Shown: positions 7,102-15,353, counted from the stretch's first letter. The stretch: DNA of 22,632 nucleotides from JACZST01 sp036985755 (GCA_036985755.1 BTQG01000034.1:1-22632), one strand, 5' to 3'. Made by a program: numbers and translations. The notes: generated by a model not told the origin, from the letters alone.

Positions 7102-9066
7102 CTATGGCTTCTCGCCGACGGTGAGGCTGATGGTGGTACCAGCAGGCTGCCAGCCGTCGGGTGATGCGGAGATGACCTTGCCCACATTGTCGGCGTCTGG
7201 CACGTAGCTCACGCTCCACAGGAACCCTGCAGCCCCCAACATTGCCTTGGCCGACCCAAAGTCGAGCCCGGCTACGCCCGGCACCTGCACCGGGCATGCG
7301 ATGCTGCTCAGGTCGCACGGGTGCTTTTCGATCTTGCGGATGGCTCCTCTGTAGCGGTGGGTATAGGGCTCACGGATGACCGTCCCGTCTGGCATGGTCA
7401 TCACCCTGGTCACCGTGACGCTGAATCCGCCCGATCCCTTGCTGACGATGTGCTCGGTGCCGGGGTCGATCGCAGGGTTCGGCTCGTATACGGTCCGTGG
7501 GCCGGTGGGGCTGAAGCGCGCGCTCCTCTCCGCGGTGCATACCCGGCCACCGTTGTTGCCGTAGAACTTGACGGTGATGGTGCGGTTCCCGTCATAGGAG
7601 TTTCTGATGATCACCGGCGCTTCTGTGTCGTTGCCGAAGCGCAGGTCGGGGGCGGGGAAACCGAGCGTGGCCTCGCGACCTTCGGGATACCGAGAAATGG
7701 CCAGGCTGTGCGGCGTGTGATCGATGTCTTTGTAACACCCGAAGAAGATGGCGTTGTACATCGTGGTCGCGTACTGGCTGACTCCGCCGCCGATATTGAC
7801 ACGGCTTTCGCAGCAGGTGACCTCGCCTCCGATGATGGCGCCGTCGCGCAGGTATCCCTTCTCCTCGGTTCGTTCCCCGATGAAGTCGTTGATCGAGAAT
7901 TCCTCTCCCGGCCAGACCACTTGCCCGTCGATGGTGTCGGCCATGAGGTGGATGTTGAACACCCGGTTGACTCCCGGCGTGTTGGTAGTGAACTCGGAAA
8001 CGAGCCCGAGCGGACCGAGCGCCTCGGCGTCTTCGGTCGAGTACTCCGGTTCTGCACCGTCCATGTAGGGGAGTGACCGGCTAAAGCTCGTCGTGGCCAC
8101 TTGCAGCAGGGCGGCGGTGGCGGCCTCGGGGTCGACCGTCCTTCCCGTCAGCGAAGGGATGATCGAGACGGTGTCGGTTTCCATATCGACGTCGAACGAG
8201 ACGTTCACCGCGGGGATATCGAGTTCCTCGCGTTGCGCCGCCAGATAACCAGCCACCACATCCTGGCTCAGCGACACCTCGATGGTGGCGGGCGAGTTGT
8301 GGGTGATATCGACTCGGATCGCGTTGGCGAGCTGGGCGCGGCTGAGTTCGAAACTAGCGCCGCGAGAGAAGTCGTTCAGGACCGCAGGCTGCGACAGCAT
8401 GGCGTTGATGGTTGCCACCGTTTCGTCGATGTCCGCCTCGGTGAGGGTCGGTATCGACTCGGCGAGCGCCAGCTCCGAGGCCGACCGGTCGGGCAAAGCG
8501 AGTTTGGTGAGCATGACCCGGCGGGCGGCGGCCCGGTCGATGGTCACGCCGACGGTCGGGTACTGGAAGGTGACCTCGCCGTCGACGACGGCGACCGCTC
8601 CCTCGTATGCGGGGTTTTCGATCGCCAGGCCTTCCCAATCGACGAGCACCCTGTCGAGGGCGTCGGTGTCGACCGACCAGGTCAAGTCGAGTTCGATGGG
8701 GCTGCCGAAGCTCTGCACCCAGGGAATAAACCCTGCGACAAAACCGAATTTGCGCTGGGCGAGAGCAGTCTCGAGAGCCCCGTCGACGTCCGCCTCCAGT
8801 CCGATTTCTTCGGGGTCTAGCTCGAAAACGGCGCCCTCGACCACGAATGTCGCCGTGGACGTTTGCCGCTGCTTTTCATAGGCCTCTATCCGGGCCCTGG
8901 CCTCCTCGGGAGGGGCGCTGCCGATTGCGACACCGGCCACCGACACGTTGCGGGCGACGTTGTCGGCGGTGGCGGCGCGGTCGATCCCGTACACCGCGAT
9001 CGGAACCAGCATGAGCAGGACGATCGGGATGACGGCGAAAAGGGTGAGGCGAACGGCGCGGGGCAT
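7102..9066 (-). CDS. VanW-family membrane-anchored envelope protein with C-terminal PASTA-like domain (copy 2)
   Basis: A 654-residue paralogue of the gene downstream, with the same order: N-terminal anchor (about 5-27), two YoaR-type repeats, VanW domain (about 365-510; NIGGGVSQYATTMYNAIFFG and REATLGFPAPDLRFGND), beta-rich linker, and a single PASTA-like domain (QVPGVAGLDFGSAKAMLG) at the C-terminus. The central regions of the two copies share well over half their residues by eye, so this is a tandem duplication. The start chosen is ATG 9066, preceded by AGGA and by a good -10 (TATACT, 9093-9098); in-frame starts at 9126 and 9435 lie upstream of that promoter. It lacks the Gly/Glu tail of copy 1. 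Cell-wall location is inferred from the anchor and the PASTA and YoaR domains. Confidence 0.9.
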   Translation of the reverse strand: MPRAVRLTLFAVIPIVLLMLVPIAVYGIDRAATADNVARNVSVAGVAIGSAPPEEARARIEAYEKQRQTSTATFVVEGAVFELDPEEIGLEADVDGALETALAQRKFGFVAGFIPWVQSFGSPIELDLTWSVDTDALDRVLVDWEGLAIENPAYEGAVAVVDGEVTFQYPTVGVTIDRAAARRVMLTKLALPDRSASELALAESIPTLTEADIDETVATINAMLSQPAVLNDFSRGASFELSRAQLANAIRVDITHNSPATIEVSLSQDVVAGYLAAQREELDIPAVNVSFDVDMETDTVSIIPSLTGRTVDPEAATAALLQVATTSFSRSLPYMDGAEPEYSTEDAEALGPLGLVSEFTTNTPGVNRVFNIHLMADTIDGQVVWPGEEFSINDFIGERTEEKGYLRDGAIIGGEVTCCESRVNIGGGVSQYATTMYNAIFFGCYKDIDHTPHSLAISRYPEGREATLGFPAPDLRFGNDTEAPVIIRNSYDGNRTITVKFYGNNGGRVCTAERSARFSPTGPRTVYEPNPAIDPGTEHIVSKGSGGFSVTVTRVMTMPDGTVIREPYTHRYRGAIRKIEKHPCDLSSIACPVQVPGVAGLDFGSAKAMLGAAGFLWSVSYVPDADNVGKVISASPDGWQPAGTTISLTVGEKP

Positions 9067-9092
9067 GAATCCTGTTGGTTGGGACCACTGGG

Positions 9093-9098
9093 AGTATA
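9093..9098 (-). promoter_or_regulatory. -10 element of the vanW-like pair
   Basis: TATACT on the minus strand, near consensus. It predicts a start near 9086 and a leader of about 20 bases containing AGGA before ATG 9066. No good TTGACA-type -35 at the right distance. Confidence 0.55.
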
Positions 9099-9144
9099 GG
9101 AGCGGTCTGAAAAAACGAACGTTCATGGTGTTTGGCGGAAAACC

Positions 9145-9173
9145 TTGTCGCGCAAGCGTTTCCCGCATACCAT
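9145..9173 (+). promoter_or_regulatory. Promoter of the PD-(D/E)XK nuclease gene
   Basis: TTGTCG (9145-9150), a 17-base spacer and TACCAT (9168-9173) form the most complete -35/-10 pair in the window. Seven bases later is GTG 9181, giving a leaderless mRNA. The TTG at 9145, which could be taken as a start codon, is then the -35 element. Confidence 0.6.
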
Positions 9174-9180
9174 CCCGGGT

Positions 9181-9969
9181 GTGATCCCGCTCCCTCCCAT
9201 CGAAGACGGGGAGCCGCTGGCGGTCTCGGCGACGCTGTACAAGACGTACCTGGTGTGTCCACACCAGGCCCTGGGGCGGCTCCACGGCGAGTATCCGACG
9301 GATTCCCTCCCGGCTTTCAAGGGCTCCCTCGCTCATCGCCTTTTCGCCCGCCATCTCACCACGGGGCCGATCGATGATGTGCCAAGCGCCTGTCGCGAGG
9401 AGATCGGTGCCGGCAACCTGAATCCCAAGCTGCACTCACTCGGGATCGGTAAACCATCGGCCCTCGCCCCGGTCATTGCCGAGGTGGGCGACTTGTACTC
9501 CCGGTTCAAGCGATTCCCAACCGACGGTTTCCGGTCCGCAGAGGTAACGCTCGAGGCCGAGATCGACGGCCGGGTCAGGCTCGTGGGTGTCGTCGACGCC
9601 ATTTTCGACGACGATGCGGGGCCCCGCATCGTCGACTGGAAGACGGGGGGCTATATCGACGACACCGATGGGCAGCTCGACTTCTACATCTACGCGTGGG
9701 CTCAGCAGTTCGGCGAGCTGCCGGCGATTGCAGAAGCGGTATCGGTCAAGACGGGGGAGCGGGTGAGTGTCGAGCCCACCGTCGAGAGGGCAACCGAAAC
9801 CGCCACCGCCGTCGCCGAGATGGTCAACACCCTGCGGAGGGCCTTCAGGGACGAGAGTGAGCTGGAGCGGCGCGGCGGGCCACACTGTCGCTGGTGCCCG
9901 TTGCTCGACACCTGCACAGAGGGCCAAGCGGCTACCGCGATGACGATTCCCCGATCGAGACAGAACTGA
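9181..9969 (+). CDS. PD-(D/E)XK nuclease, RecB/Cas4-like, with four-cysteine Fe-S signature
   Basis: About 262 residues from GTG 9181 (TTG 9145 is in frame but coincides with a -35 element). The nuclease core is visible: motif I KGSLAH with His52, motif II VGVVDA with Asp139, motif III IVDWKTG with Asp152 and Lys154, and the QLDFY motif (Gln165, Tyr169). One Cys at 26 and three at 236, 239 and 245 (CRWCPLLDTC) match the arrangement that holds a 4Fe-4S cluster in Cas4 and AddB-type proteins. This predicts a metal-dependent DNA exonuclease. No cas genes, helicase or CRISPR array lie in the window, so it is a solo member of the family, perhaps in DNA repair. It is divergent from the vanW-like pair; mca follows 62 bases downstream. 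Confidence 0.85.
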   Translation: MIPLPPIEDGEPLAVSATLYKTYLVCPHQALGRLHGEYPTDSLPAFKGSLAHRLFARHLTTGPIDDVPSACREEIGAGNLNPKLHSLGIGKPSALAPVIAEVGDLYSRFKRFPTDGFRSAEVTLEAEIDGRVRLVGVVDAIFDDDAGPRIVDWKTGGYIDDTDGQLDFYIYAWAQQFGELPAIAEAVSVKTGERVSVEPTVERATETATAVAEMVNTLRRAFRDESELERRGGPHCRWCPLLDTCTEGQAATAMTIPRSRQN

Positions 9970-10031
9970 CGGTCGACCACGAGGCTCCGGGGCGCGATCC
10001 GGGGGCCGTTTTCGCCTGCTTAACTCGCCCG

Positions 10032-10883
10032 ATGTCTCGCACACTGCTGTCGCTGCACGCCCATCCCGACGACGAGTCGAGCAAGGGGGCGGGCACGGTG
10101 GCGCGCTACAGCGACGCCGGAGTTCGCACGGTGCTCGTCACCGCCACCGGGGGAGAGGCCGGCGACGTCCTCAACCCCGCTGCCGACAGTGAGGAGGCGC
10201 GCCGCGACATCGGGGCAGTCCGGCGACGGGAACTGTTTGAAGCTGCCAAAATCCTCGGTTTCGACGATGTCATCATGCTTGGATATCGAGACTCCGGGAT
10301 GCCGGACACGCCTCCGAACTCCCACTCCAATGCCTTCGTCAACGCCGATACCGACAAGGTCCTGAAGCGCCTGGTGGCGATCGTGCGCTCTGAGCGGCCC
10401 CAGGTGATGCTCGGTTACGACGAGCACGAGTGGTACCCGCACCCGGATCATCTCAGGGTCCATGCGCTGTCGCTCCCGCTGTTCGAGGCTGCAGCGGACC
10501 CCGAGCGGTATCCGGACGTGGGTGAGCCGTGGGAGGTCGCCAAGCTGTACGCGCCGACCTTTTCCCGGTCGAGGTTGGAGATCCTGCATGCGGCGATGGA
10601 AGAGCGAGGCCTGAGCTCCCCCTACGGGGATTGGCTGGGGCGGTTGCCCCCGCTCGATGGCGAGGAGGTCATCGATGCCAGGATCGACGTAGGCGACTAC
10701 ATCGAGAGAGCACGCACCGCGCTCGCCGCTCACCGCACCCAGATCGCTCCAGACGGTCCCTGGTTCCAGGTCCCGACGGACCTGATGAGGGAGGTATACC
10801 CGTATGAGGACTTTGAGCTGTTGGCAACGCGGGTCGAGCAAGGCCCGGCCGGCAGCGACCTGTTCGAAGGGGTAGACGAGTAG
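10032..10883 (+). CDS. mca: Mycothiol S-conjugate amidase
   Basis: A 283-residue LmbE/PIG-L-fold zinc hydrolase. It should cut mycothiol S-conjugates into a mercapturic acid and GlcN-Ins in xenobiotic detoxification. Zinc ligands are His11 and Asp14 (AHPDDE) and His140 (YPHPDH). The segments HAHPDDESSKGAGTVARY, TGGEAGDVLNPA, GEPWEVAKLY and AHRTQI match Mca more closely than the related deacetylase MshB, and the length (Mca about 290) agrees. Start is ATG 10032; an in-frame start at 9894 would overlap the nuclease gene and add unrelated sequence. TTAACT six bases before the ATG is a weak leaderless-type -10. The stop codon sits in an AGTAGC word like those in the array at 21044. It implies mycothiol, hence an actinobacterial host. 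Confidence 0.9.
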   Translation: MSRTLLSLHAHPDDESSKGAGTVARYSDAGVRTVLVTATGGEAGDVLNPAADSEEARRDIGAVRRRELFEAAKILGFDDVIMLGYRDSGMPDTPPNSHSNAFVNADTDKVLKRLVAIVRSERPQVMLGYDEHEWYPHPDHLRVHALSLPLFEAAADPERYPDVGEPWEVAKLYAPTFSRSRLEILHAAMEERGLSSPYGDWLGRLPPLDGEEVIDARIDVGDYIERARTALAAHRTQIAPDGPWFQVPTDLMREVYPYEDFELLATRVEQGPAGSDLFEGVDE

Positions 10884-11127
10884 CTGAGTTCTTGGTTTGA
10901 CGCTTGCAGGTGAGGGTTCATAGGGGAGTGAGGTTGGAGATGAGTTCGCTCAGGATCGGTGGCCATGCCTCCGCGGTTCCACATGGGGGCCGGATGTTGG
11001 CGCCTCGGTCTTGGTGTTGCCGCTTTCGGGAGAGGAACACCGATCTGGGTCCTGGGACCGGCGATCGGCGACCGACGACCCGTGCTTGGCCCACCGCCGG
11101 CAGCGTCTGTGTTCTAATACGGCTGCA
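10884..11127. other. 244-bp gap between mca and first GTPase gene
   Basis: No convincing gene. Directly after the mca stop is one AGTAGCTG/AGTTCTTG octamer pair. On the minus strand, 10918-11010 could encode GANIRPPCGTAEAWPPILSE and a short continuation before a TGA; this has a protein-like composition but no recognised family and no start, so it may be a decayed gene tail or chance. The last 15 bases hold the GTPase promoter. Confidence 0.35.
11115..11120 (+). promoter_or_regulatory. Putative -10 of the GTPase-GTPase-MscS operon
   Basis: TAATAC ends seven bases before ATG 11128, the leaderless geometry seen elsewhere in the window, although the last base departs from TANNNT. No ribosome-binding site precedes the ATG, which supports a leaderless start. 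Confidence 0.42.
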
Positions 11128-12426
11128 ATGAGCTCTCCTGCTGCAGATCACCTATCCGATCTTCTCGAAAAGATCGATCCCGAGGTCGCCGAACCCGCGA
11201 TCGACCCGTTACAGCGACTCGTCAGCGGGTTGTCCAGCTCGCCGAACTTGGTCGTTGCCCTTGTCGGGCCGACGGGGACCGGGAAGTCGGCGCTGTTCAA
11301 CGTGCTCGCCGGCGCCGAGATAGCGATCGTTGGAACGCTTCGCCCGACGACGAGGGAAGCAGAGGTATGGCCGATCGGGTCGCGAGGGCTCGTCCTGATC
11401 GACACTCCTCCTTACGAGCTGGATCCCGACGCGGTGCGTCATGCCCTCGATCGCACCGACCTGGCGGTCATCGTGGTGACTCCGGACCGTTACGCCGACG
11501 CCATTGTGCGCGAGCTCACCATCGAGCTGGAGCGGCGCGGGGTGCCCACGGTTGTTGCGTTGAACCGTGTGCCGGCCGATCCGGCCGTCGCTGCCGCGAT
11601 CACCGTGGACGCGATCGGCGCCCTCGAAGGCGAACTCACCATCGTCCCCGACTCGGCAACCGATACCGTGGACGGATCAATGCTCCGGGATCGAATCGCC
11701 AACCTTGGACGATCGGATGTCGTCTCGAAGCGAGATCTTGGAGCCGCCGTCTTTGTCCAGGACCAGGTGGAGAAGATTGCCCAACTCGTCGAGGATCGCG
11801 ATCGCGCCCTCGAACAGGTCGTCGAGACTGCGGAGCGTTCTTTCGCCGATGCCCGCATCGACCGGGCGAGTCTCGCCGCCGCAGCAAGACTCACCTGGCC
11901 GCTGGCCGTCAAGACGTTGCTCGATACGGTTGCGACGACGACGACTCGGGCGATGGAGGCTGTGGTCAACCACCAAGATCTCGATCCACGGTTCGAGGAG
12001 ATCGCCCGGCAGGCCGCCGATGCCGCCGGTCCGCTGGATGCCGCCCCGCTCGATGGGTGGCAGCGCGTGGTCACCGCGGAGGCGGTAGCCAGGGTCCACA
12101 AACCCAGTATGCACCCCTTTCAGCGGCGGGCCGTCGAGCGGCAGATGTGGAGGTTGGCAGCCGATCTCGGCATGCTTCCCGATCGACGGATTCGAGCGGC
12201 ACTCGGCGATGAAGTCGCCGAGCTGCGTATGGCCGGTAACCACGCGTTGACCCTGGCTCTGCGTGATGTGGCTGAGGATCGCATCGAACAGTTCATGGCC
12301 GCGCTGGGAGACTCGTCCCCGGTGTCTGCCACCGAACTCCGTTCGGGTGCTTCGAAGCTGCTCTCCGAGACCGACACACGGGTCAAAGCCCGTTCGCGCC
12401 GGGGCGGGGAGACCGCCGATGGCTGA
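11128..12426 (+). CDS. Dynamin-like GTPase, first of a pair
   Basis: A 432-residue P-loop GTPase. G1 is GPTGTGKS (47-54), G3 is DTPP (92-95, the usual DxPG altered), and the G4 position reads NRVP (146-149) instead of NKxD, so guanine specificity may be relaxed. After the G domain comes a long, mostly helical, charged region (about 210-420), with only a weakly hydrophobic stretch near 255-275 and no clear membrane helix. This layout fits the bacterial dynamin-like/YfjP-type GTPases, which act on membranes. ATG 11128 was chosen because it follows TAATAC by seven bases; an in-frame start at 11011 adds non-conserved residues. It overlaps the next GTPase gene by 8 bases, so the two are translationally coupled. 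Precise role unknown. Confidence 0.8.
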   Translation: MSSPAADHLSDLLEKIDPEVAEPAIDPLQRLVSGLSSSPNLVVALVGPTGTGKSALFNVLAGAEIAIVGTLRPTTREAEVWPIGSRGLVLIDTPPYELDPDAVRHALDRTDLAVIVVTPDRYADAIVRELTIELERRGVPTVVALNRVPADPAVAAAITVDAIGALEGELTIVPDSATDTVDGSMLRDRIANLGRSDVVSKRDLGAAVFVQDQVEKIAQLVEDRDRALEQVVETAERSFADARIDRASLAAAARLTWPLAVKTLLDTVATTTTRAMEAVVNHQDLDPRFEEIARQAADAAGPLDAAPLDGWQRVVTAEAVARVHKPSMHPFQRRAVERQMWRLAADLGMLPDRRIRAALGDEVAELRMAGNHALTLALRDVAEDRIEQFMAALGDSSPVSATELRSGASKLLSETDTRVKARSRRGGETADG

Positions 12427-13477
12427 CCTCGGTGAGCTCGTTGATCTGCTCGACCTGGCGGTAGCCGACGCCGCCGGAGTATCCAAGCCGGCCGATCGAC
12501 AAGCCGCGGCGACGATTGCCGCCGCTCAGCGCAGGCGGCGGGATTATCTCGGTGCTGCCATCGTGGTGGCTATTGCCGGGGGAACCGGGTCCGGCAAGTC
12601 GAGCCTGCTCAACGCCTTGGCCGGCGAAGAGATCGCTTCGACCAGCCCGATCCGACCCCATACCAACGAGCCGATGGCGTGGGCACCATCCGGCGACGAC
12701 ACGATGCGGGCTCTTCTCGAGTCGATGGGCATCTCGTCGATAGTCGACAATTCGTCGTTGTCGTCGATCGCCCTGCTCGACCTGCCCGACATCGACAGCA
12801 TCGCAGACGACCACCGAACGACGGTCGAGGAACTGCTGCCGCACGTCGACGCCGTCATCTGGGTGTTCGACCCCGTCAAGTACAACGATCCGACGCTGCA
12901 TAACGACTTTCTTGCTCCGCTGGTCGGCTACGAGCGGCAGTTCCTGTTCGCGCTGAACAAGGCCGATCTGCTGGAGAAGGCAGACGTGCTCGAAATCAAT
13001 GCCCTCGAACTGGTCACGGAGGACCTGGCGAAGACGCTGAGCAACGACGGCTTCACCGACCCCGAGCCGTTCGTTGTGGCCGCCGACCCATCCTCCGGTC
13101 CTCCGACGGGGATCGAGGAGTTACGCGACGCGCTCGACAGACGGCTCGCGTCCAAACACGCCGCCGCCGCCAAGATGGTCGAGGACATCGGCGCCGCGGC
13201 GAAGCTGCTCGGGCGGGAAGCCGGGCTGTCGAGCGGAGCGGGCAGCGGGCACGCCGAGCGGGTGGCCAAGAGCGCTCACAACACTTCCTGGCTCACTGCC
13301 ACCCTCGATGATCTCGATCTCGGCGAACCGACGACCGAACGCATACTCGCCGACCCTACCGACCGGATAGCCGTGGTGGCAGCCCTCACCGAACGTGCTG
13401 AGCTGGCCGCCCTCATCGCCAGCATCGCGGTGGCCTGTGCGGAGCTGTCTGCCCAACTCGAGGCAGGTACGACATGA
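12419..13477 (+). CDS. Dynamin-like GTPase, second of a pair
   Basis: A 352-residue P-loop GTPase with an orthodox set of motifs: G1 GGTGSGKSSLLNALAG (54-69), a Thr for G2 within STSPIRPHTNE, G3 DLPD (121-124) and G4 NKAD (180-183). The helical C-terminal part is short and no membrane segment is seen. Start ATG 12419 overlaps the previous stop and has GGGGAG about 8 bases upstream; an in-frame start at 12263 lies deep inside the first GTPase. The stop overlaps the mscS start as ATGA. Bacterial dynamin-like proteins often work as two unequal subunits encoded side by side, so heteromer formation with the first GTPase is a reasonable inference. Confidence 0.85.
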   Translation: MADLGELVDLLDLAVADAAGVSKPADRQAAATIAAAQRRRRDYLGAAIVVAIAGGTGSGKSSLLNALAGEEIASTSPIRPHTNEPMAWAPSGDDTMRALLESMGISSIVDNSSLSSIALLDLPDIDSIADDHRTTVEELLPHVDAVIWVFDPVKYNDPTLHNDFLAPLVGYERQFLFALNKADLLEKADVLEINALELVTEDLAKTLSNDGFTDPEPFVVAADPSSGPPTGIEELRDALDRRLASKHAAAAKMVEDIGAAAKLLGREAGLSSGAGSGHAERVAKSAHNTSWLTATLDDLDLGEPTTERILADPTDRIAVVAALTERAELAALIASIAVACAELSAQLEAGTT

Positions 13478-14331
13478 TTTCTGCGGTGTCGGACTGGCCG
13501 GAGTGGGCGCAGAACCTCCTTCTATCTGCGGCTGTGGTCGTTGGAGCGGTGATCATCTGGCTCATCCTCCGCTGGATGATCAGACGCTGGGTGCGCTCGA
13601 AGGCAGCCAAGCTGGCGAGTGGTGACGAGCTGCAAGACCGGGCGAAGGGGCAGCGGCTGACGACCATCGCCGCCACGCTCGAGAACCTTCTCGGCCTGCT
13701 GTTCGCCGCCGGTGCCATCGTGTACGTGATGCTGGCCTGGGGGATCCCGATTGCTCCCCTCGTTGCCGGCGCCTCGCTCGTTGGTATCGCCATCGGCTTC
13801 GGCGCCCAGGACATCGTCAGCGACGTGATTGCCGGGTTCATGGTGCTCGTGGAGGACCAGTACTCCATCGGGGATGTGGTGGCCATCGGTGGCGTCACCG
13901 GCACCGTCGAGGAGATCCGGCTGCGCACCACCGTGCTGCGCGGTCTCGACGCCAGCGTCCACCACGTCCCCAACGGCGAGGTCAGGGTTGCGACCAACCT
14001 CACCCCCGACTACAGCAGGGTGGTCATCGACATCGGCATCGCCTACGAGTCCGACCTCGATGCTGCAATCGCGGTCATCGCCGATGAAGCGGCACGCTTC
14101 AGGGCAGATCCGGACTGGACCGACGCCCATGTGGGGGATTCCGAGATGCTCGGCGTCAACGAGCTCGGCGACTCGGCGGTGATGATCCGTACCCTCTTCA
14201 GCACGGTTCCCGAGCAGCGCTGGGCGGTCAAGCGCGAGTTTCTGCGCCGGCTGAAAATCCGGCTGGACGAAGAGGGTATCGACATTCCCTATCCGCACAT
14301 CACGGTTGTCCAGCCGGGGGATCAGGGTTGA
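13474..14331 (+). CDS. MscS-family small-conductance mechanosensitive channel
   Basis: A 285-residue inner-membrane channel that opens under membrane tension. Membrane segments lie at about 12-33 and 64-85, followed by the pore helix TM3, rich in Gly and Ala (GASLVGIAIGFGAQDIVSDV, about 98-117). The beta domain follows with EDQYSIGDVV and GTVEEIRLRTTVLRGLDASV and the pattern HHVPNGEV, then the C-terminal alpha/beta domain ending IDIPYPHITV. All are standard MscS landmarks, and size matches E. coli MscS (286). The start ATG overlaps the TGA of the GTPase gene, so expression is coupled to it. Its last 10 bases overlap the 3' end of the convergent lipid-kinase gene. Confidence 0.94.
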   Translation: MISAVSDWPEWAQNLLLSAAVVVGAVIIWLILRWMIRRWVRSKAAKLASGDELQDRAKGQRLTTIAATLENLLGLLFAAGAIVYVMLAWGIPIAPLVAGASLVGIAIGFGAQDIVSDVIAGFMVLVEDQYSIGDVVAIGGVTGTVEEIRLRTTVLRGLDASVHHVPNGEVRVATNLTPDYSRVVIDIGIAYESDLDAAIAVIADEAARFRADPDWTDAHVGDSEMLGVNELGDSAVMIRTLFSTVPEQRWAVKREFLRRLKIRLDEEGIDIPYPHITVVQPGDQG

Positions 14332-15251
14332 TCGTTGCCGGTCCGTAGCGCTATGAGAGCGTCCGGGGCCTCGGTCACCGTCACCCGGTGGGCCATCCCG
14401 AGCAGCTCGCCGTCGGTCTGCACCGGTGACGGTGGCTCGGCGGATATGGTGAGTTTGTTGAACATTTCGTGGACCCTCGCCATGAGCCGCTCGGGCATCG
14501 GCCTGCGAAACACCGAACGAACGAAGATCTCGATGGCGCGGTGGACTTCGAGGTCCTCGGCCACGATTGCGGCCAGTCCGTCCACCGGCGTCCTGGTGAG
14601 GTGCAGCGGTACCGCTCCGAAGAACGTGTAGGGGTCATGGACCTGGACGAGCGCCAACACTCCGTTGGCGGATTCACCATCGATCTCGACCTTCAGGTTC
14701 GGCGGACGGTTTCTCCAGTCCAACAGCAGCTTGGACAGCGCCGACTGGGCGTAGTGGGCCCCGCCGAGCCAGATTTTCGAGTGCGGTCGCTCTTCAGCCA
14801 GGGCCACGACATCGGCGTCGTAACCCACACCGAATGCAAAGGTGGCGAACTCCGAGATCGGCCCGGTGACCAACTCGGCTTCGACCGCCGCCATACGGGT
14901 GGGAAGAGCGGGGAGCGACACCATTCCTCGCGCCGCCCGTTTCGGATCGCTCGGCAAACCGAAGATCCTGGCCAGGACGTTGGTGGTTCCTGCAGGGATG
15001 ATGCCAAGCGCAGCCGGGGTGTAAGCGACGCCGTTGGCGACATGATGGGCGACTCCGTCGCCGCCCATGGCGGCGACCACGTGGTAACCCAAGTCGGCGG
15101 CTTCCTCCGCCCTGCGACGGGTGGCAGCGGCCCCGTGGGGCCATTCGGCATCGACACGGAAGTCCTCCTCGAGGATACGAAGCACATCACGAAACAAGGC
15201 ACCGGTGAAACCGGACGCCGAAGGGTTCGCCAGGAGAAGGAGCCGCCGCAT
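14322..15251 (-). CDS. Diacylglycerol kinase-family lipid kinase (YegS/LCB5 type)
   Basis: A 309-residue lipid kinase with the DAGK catalytic domain: LLLLANPSASGF at the N-terminus, the nucleotide-binding AAMGGDGVAHH (GGDG at 63-66; most relatives have GGDGT), and LGIIPAGTTNVLAR (PAGTTN at 86-91). A C-terminal beta-sandwich follows, with the late DGELLG motif that completes the active site. It should phosphorylate a membrane lipid such as diacylglycerol; the exact lipid is unknown. ATG 15251 has no ribosome site but lies six bases after TATTCT, so it is probably leaderless; the much longer in-frame extension to 16034 runs through the repeat region and the neighbouring gene and is rejected. 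Its stop overlaps mscS by 10 bases. Confidence 0.88.
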   Translation of the reverse strand: MRRLLLLANPSASGFTGALFRDVLRILEEDFRVDAEWPHGAAATRRRAEEAADLGYHVVAAMGGDGVAHHVANGVAYTPAALGIIPAGTTNVLARIFGLPSDPKRAARGMVSLPALPTRMAAVEAELVTGPISEFATFAFGVGYDADVVALAEERPHSKIWLGGAHYAQSALSKLLLDWRNRPPNLKVEIDGESANGVLALVQVHDPYTFFGAVPLHLTRTPVDGLAAIVAEDLEVHRAIEIFVRSVFRRPMPERLMARVHEMFNKLTISAEPPSPVQTDGELLGMAHRVTVTEAPDALIALRTGNDQP

Positions 15252-15257
15252 GGGGGA

Positions 15258-15263
15258 AGAATA
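15258..15263 (-). promoter_or_regulatory. Putative -10 of leaderless lipid-kinase transcript
   Basis: TATTCT on the minus strand, six bases before ATG 15251. A TTGCGA word inside the heptamer array (15279-15284) would be a -35 at 15 bases spacing. Confidence 0.5.
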
Positions 15264-15273
15264 GGTATCAGGT

Positions 15274-15301
15274 GCGAGTCGCAAGTCGCAAGTCTCAAGG
15301 A
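15274..15301. repeat. Heptamer array, left arm of inverted pair
   Basis: GCGAGTC (15274-15280) and two copies of GCAAGTC (15281-15294), then a degenerate TCAAGGA. Bases 15277-15299 are repeated in inverted orientation at 15457-15479 with 20 of 23 matches. Bases 15269-15281 equal 7051-7063 exactly. Confidence 0.75.
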
Positions 15302-15353
15302 GGATTCGCGGCAGGGCGTCACCGTGTGCTTTCGAGATGGCGGGTCTCGGTTT

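Noticed and set aside
9145..9180. TTG start for the nuclease gene
   Set aside because: The TTG is the first base triplet of a -35 element with a 17-base spacer to TACCAT; GTG 9181 fits a leaderless start.
9067..9435. Upstream extension of vanW-like copy 2 to 9435
   Set aside because: It would overlap the divergent nuclease gene and its promoter, and would place the membrane anchor 120 residues inside.
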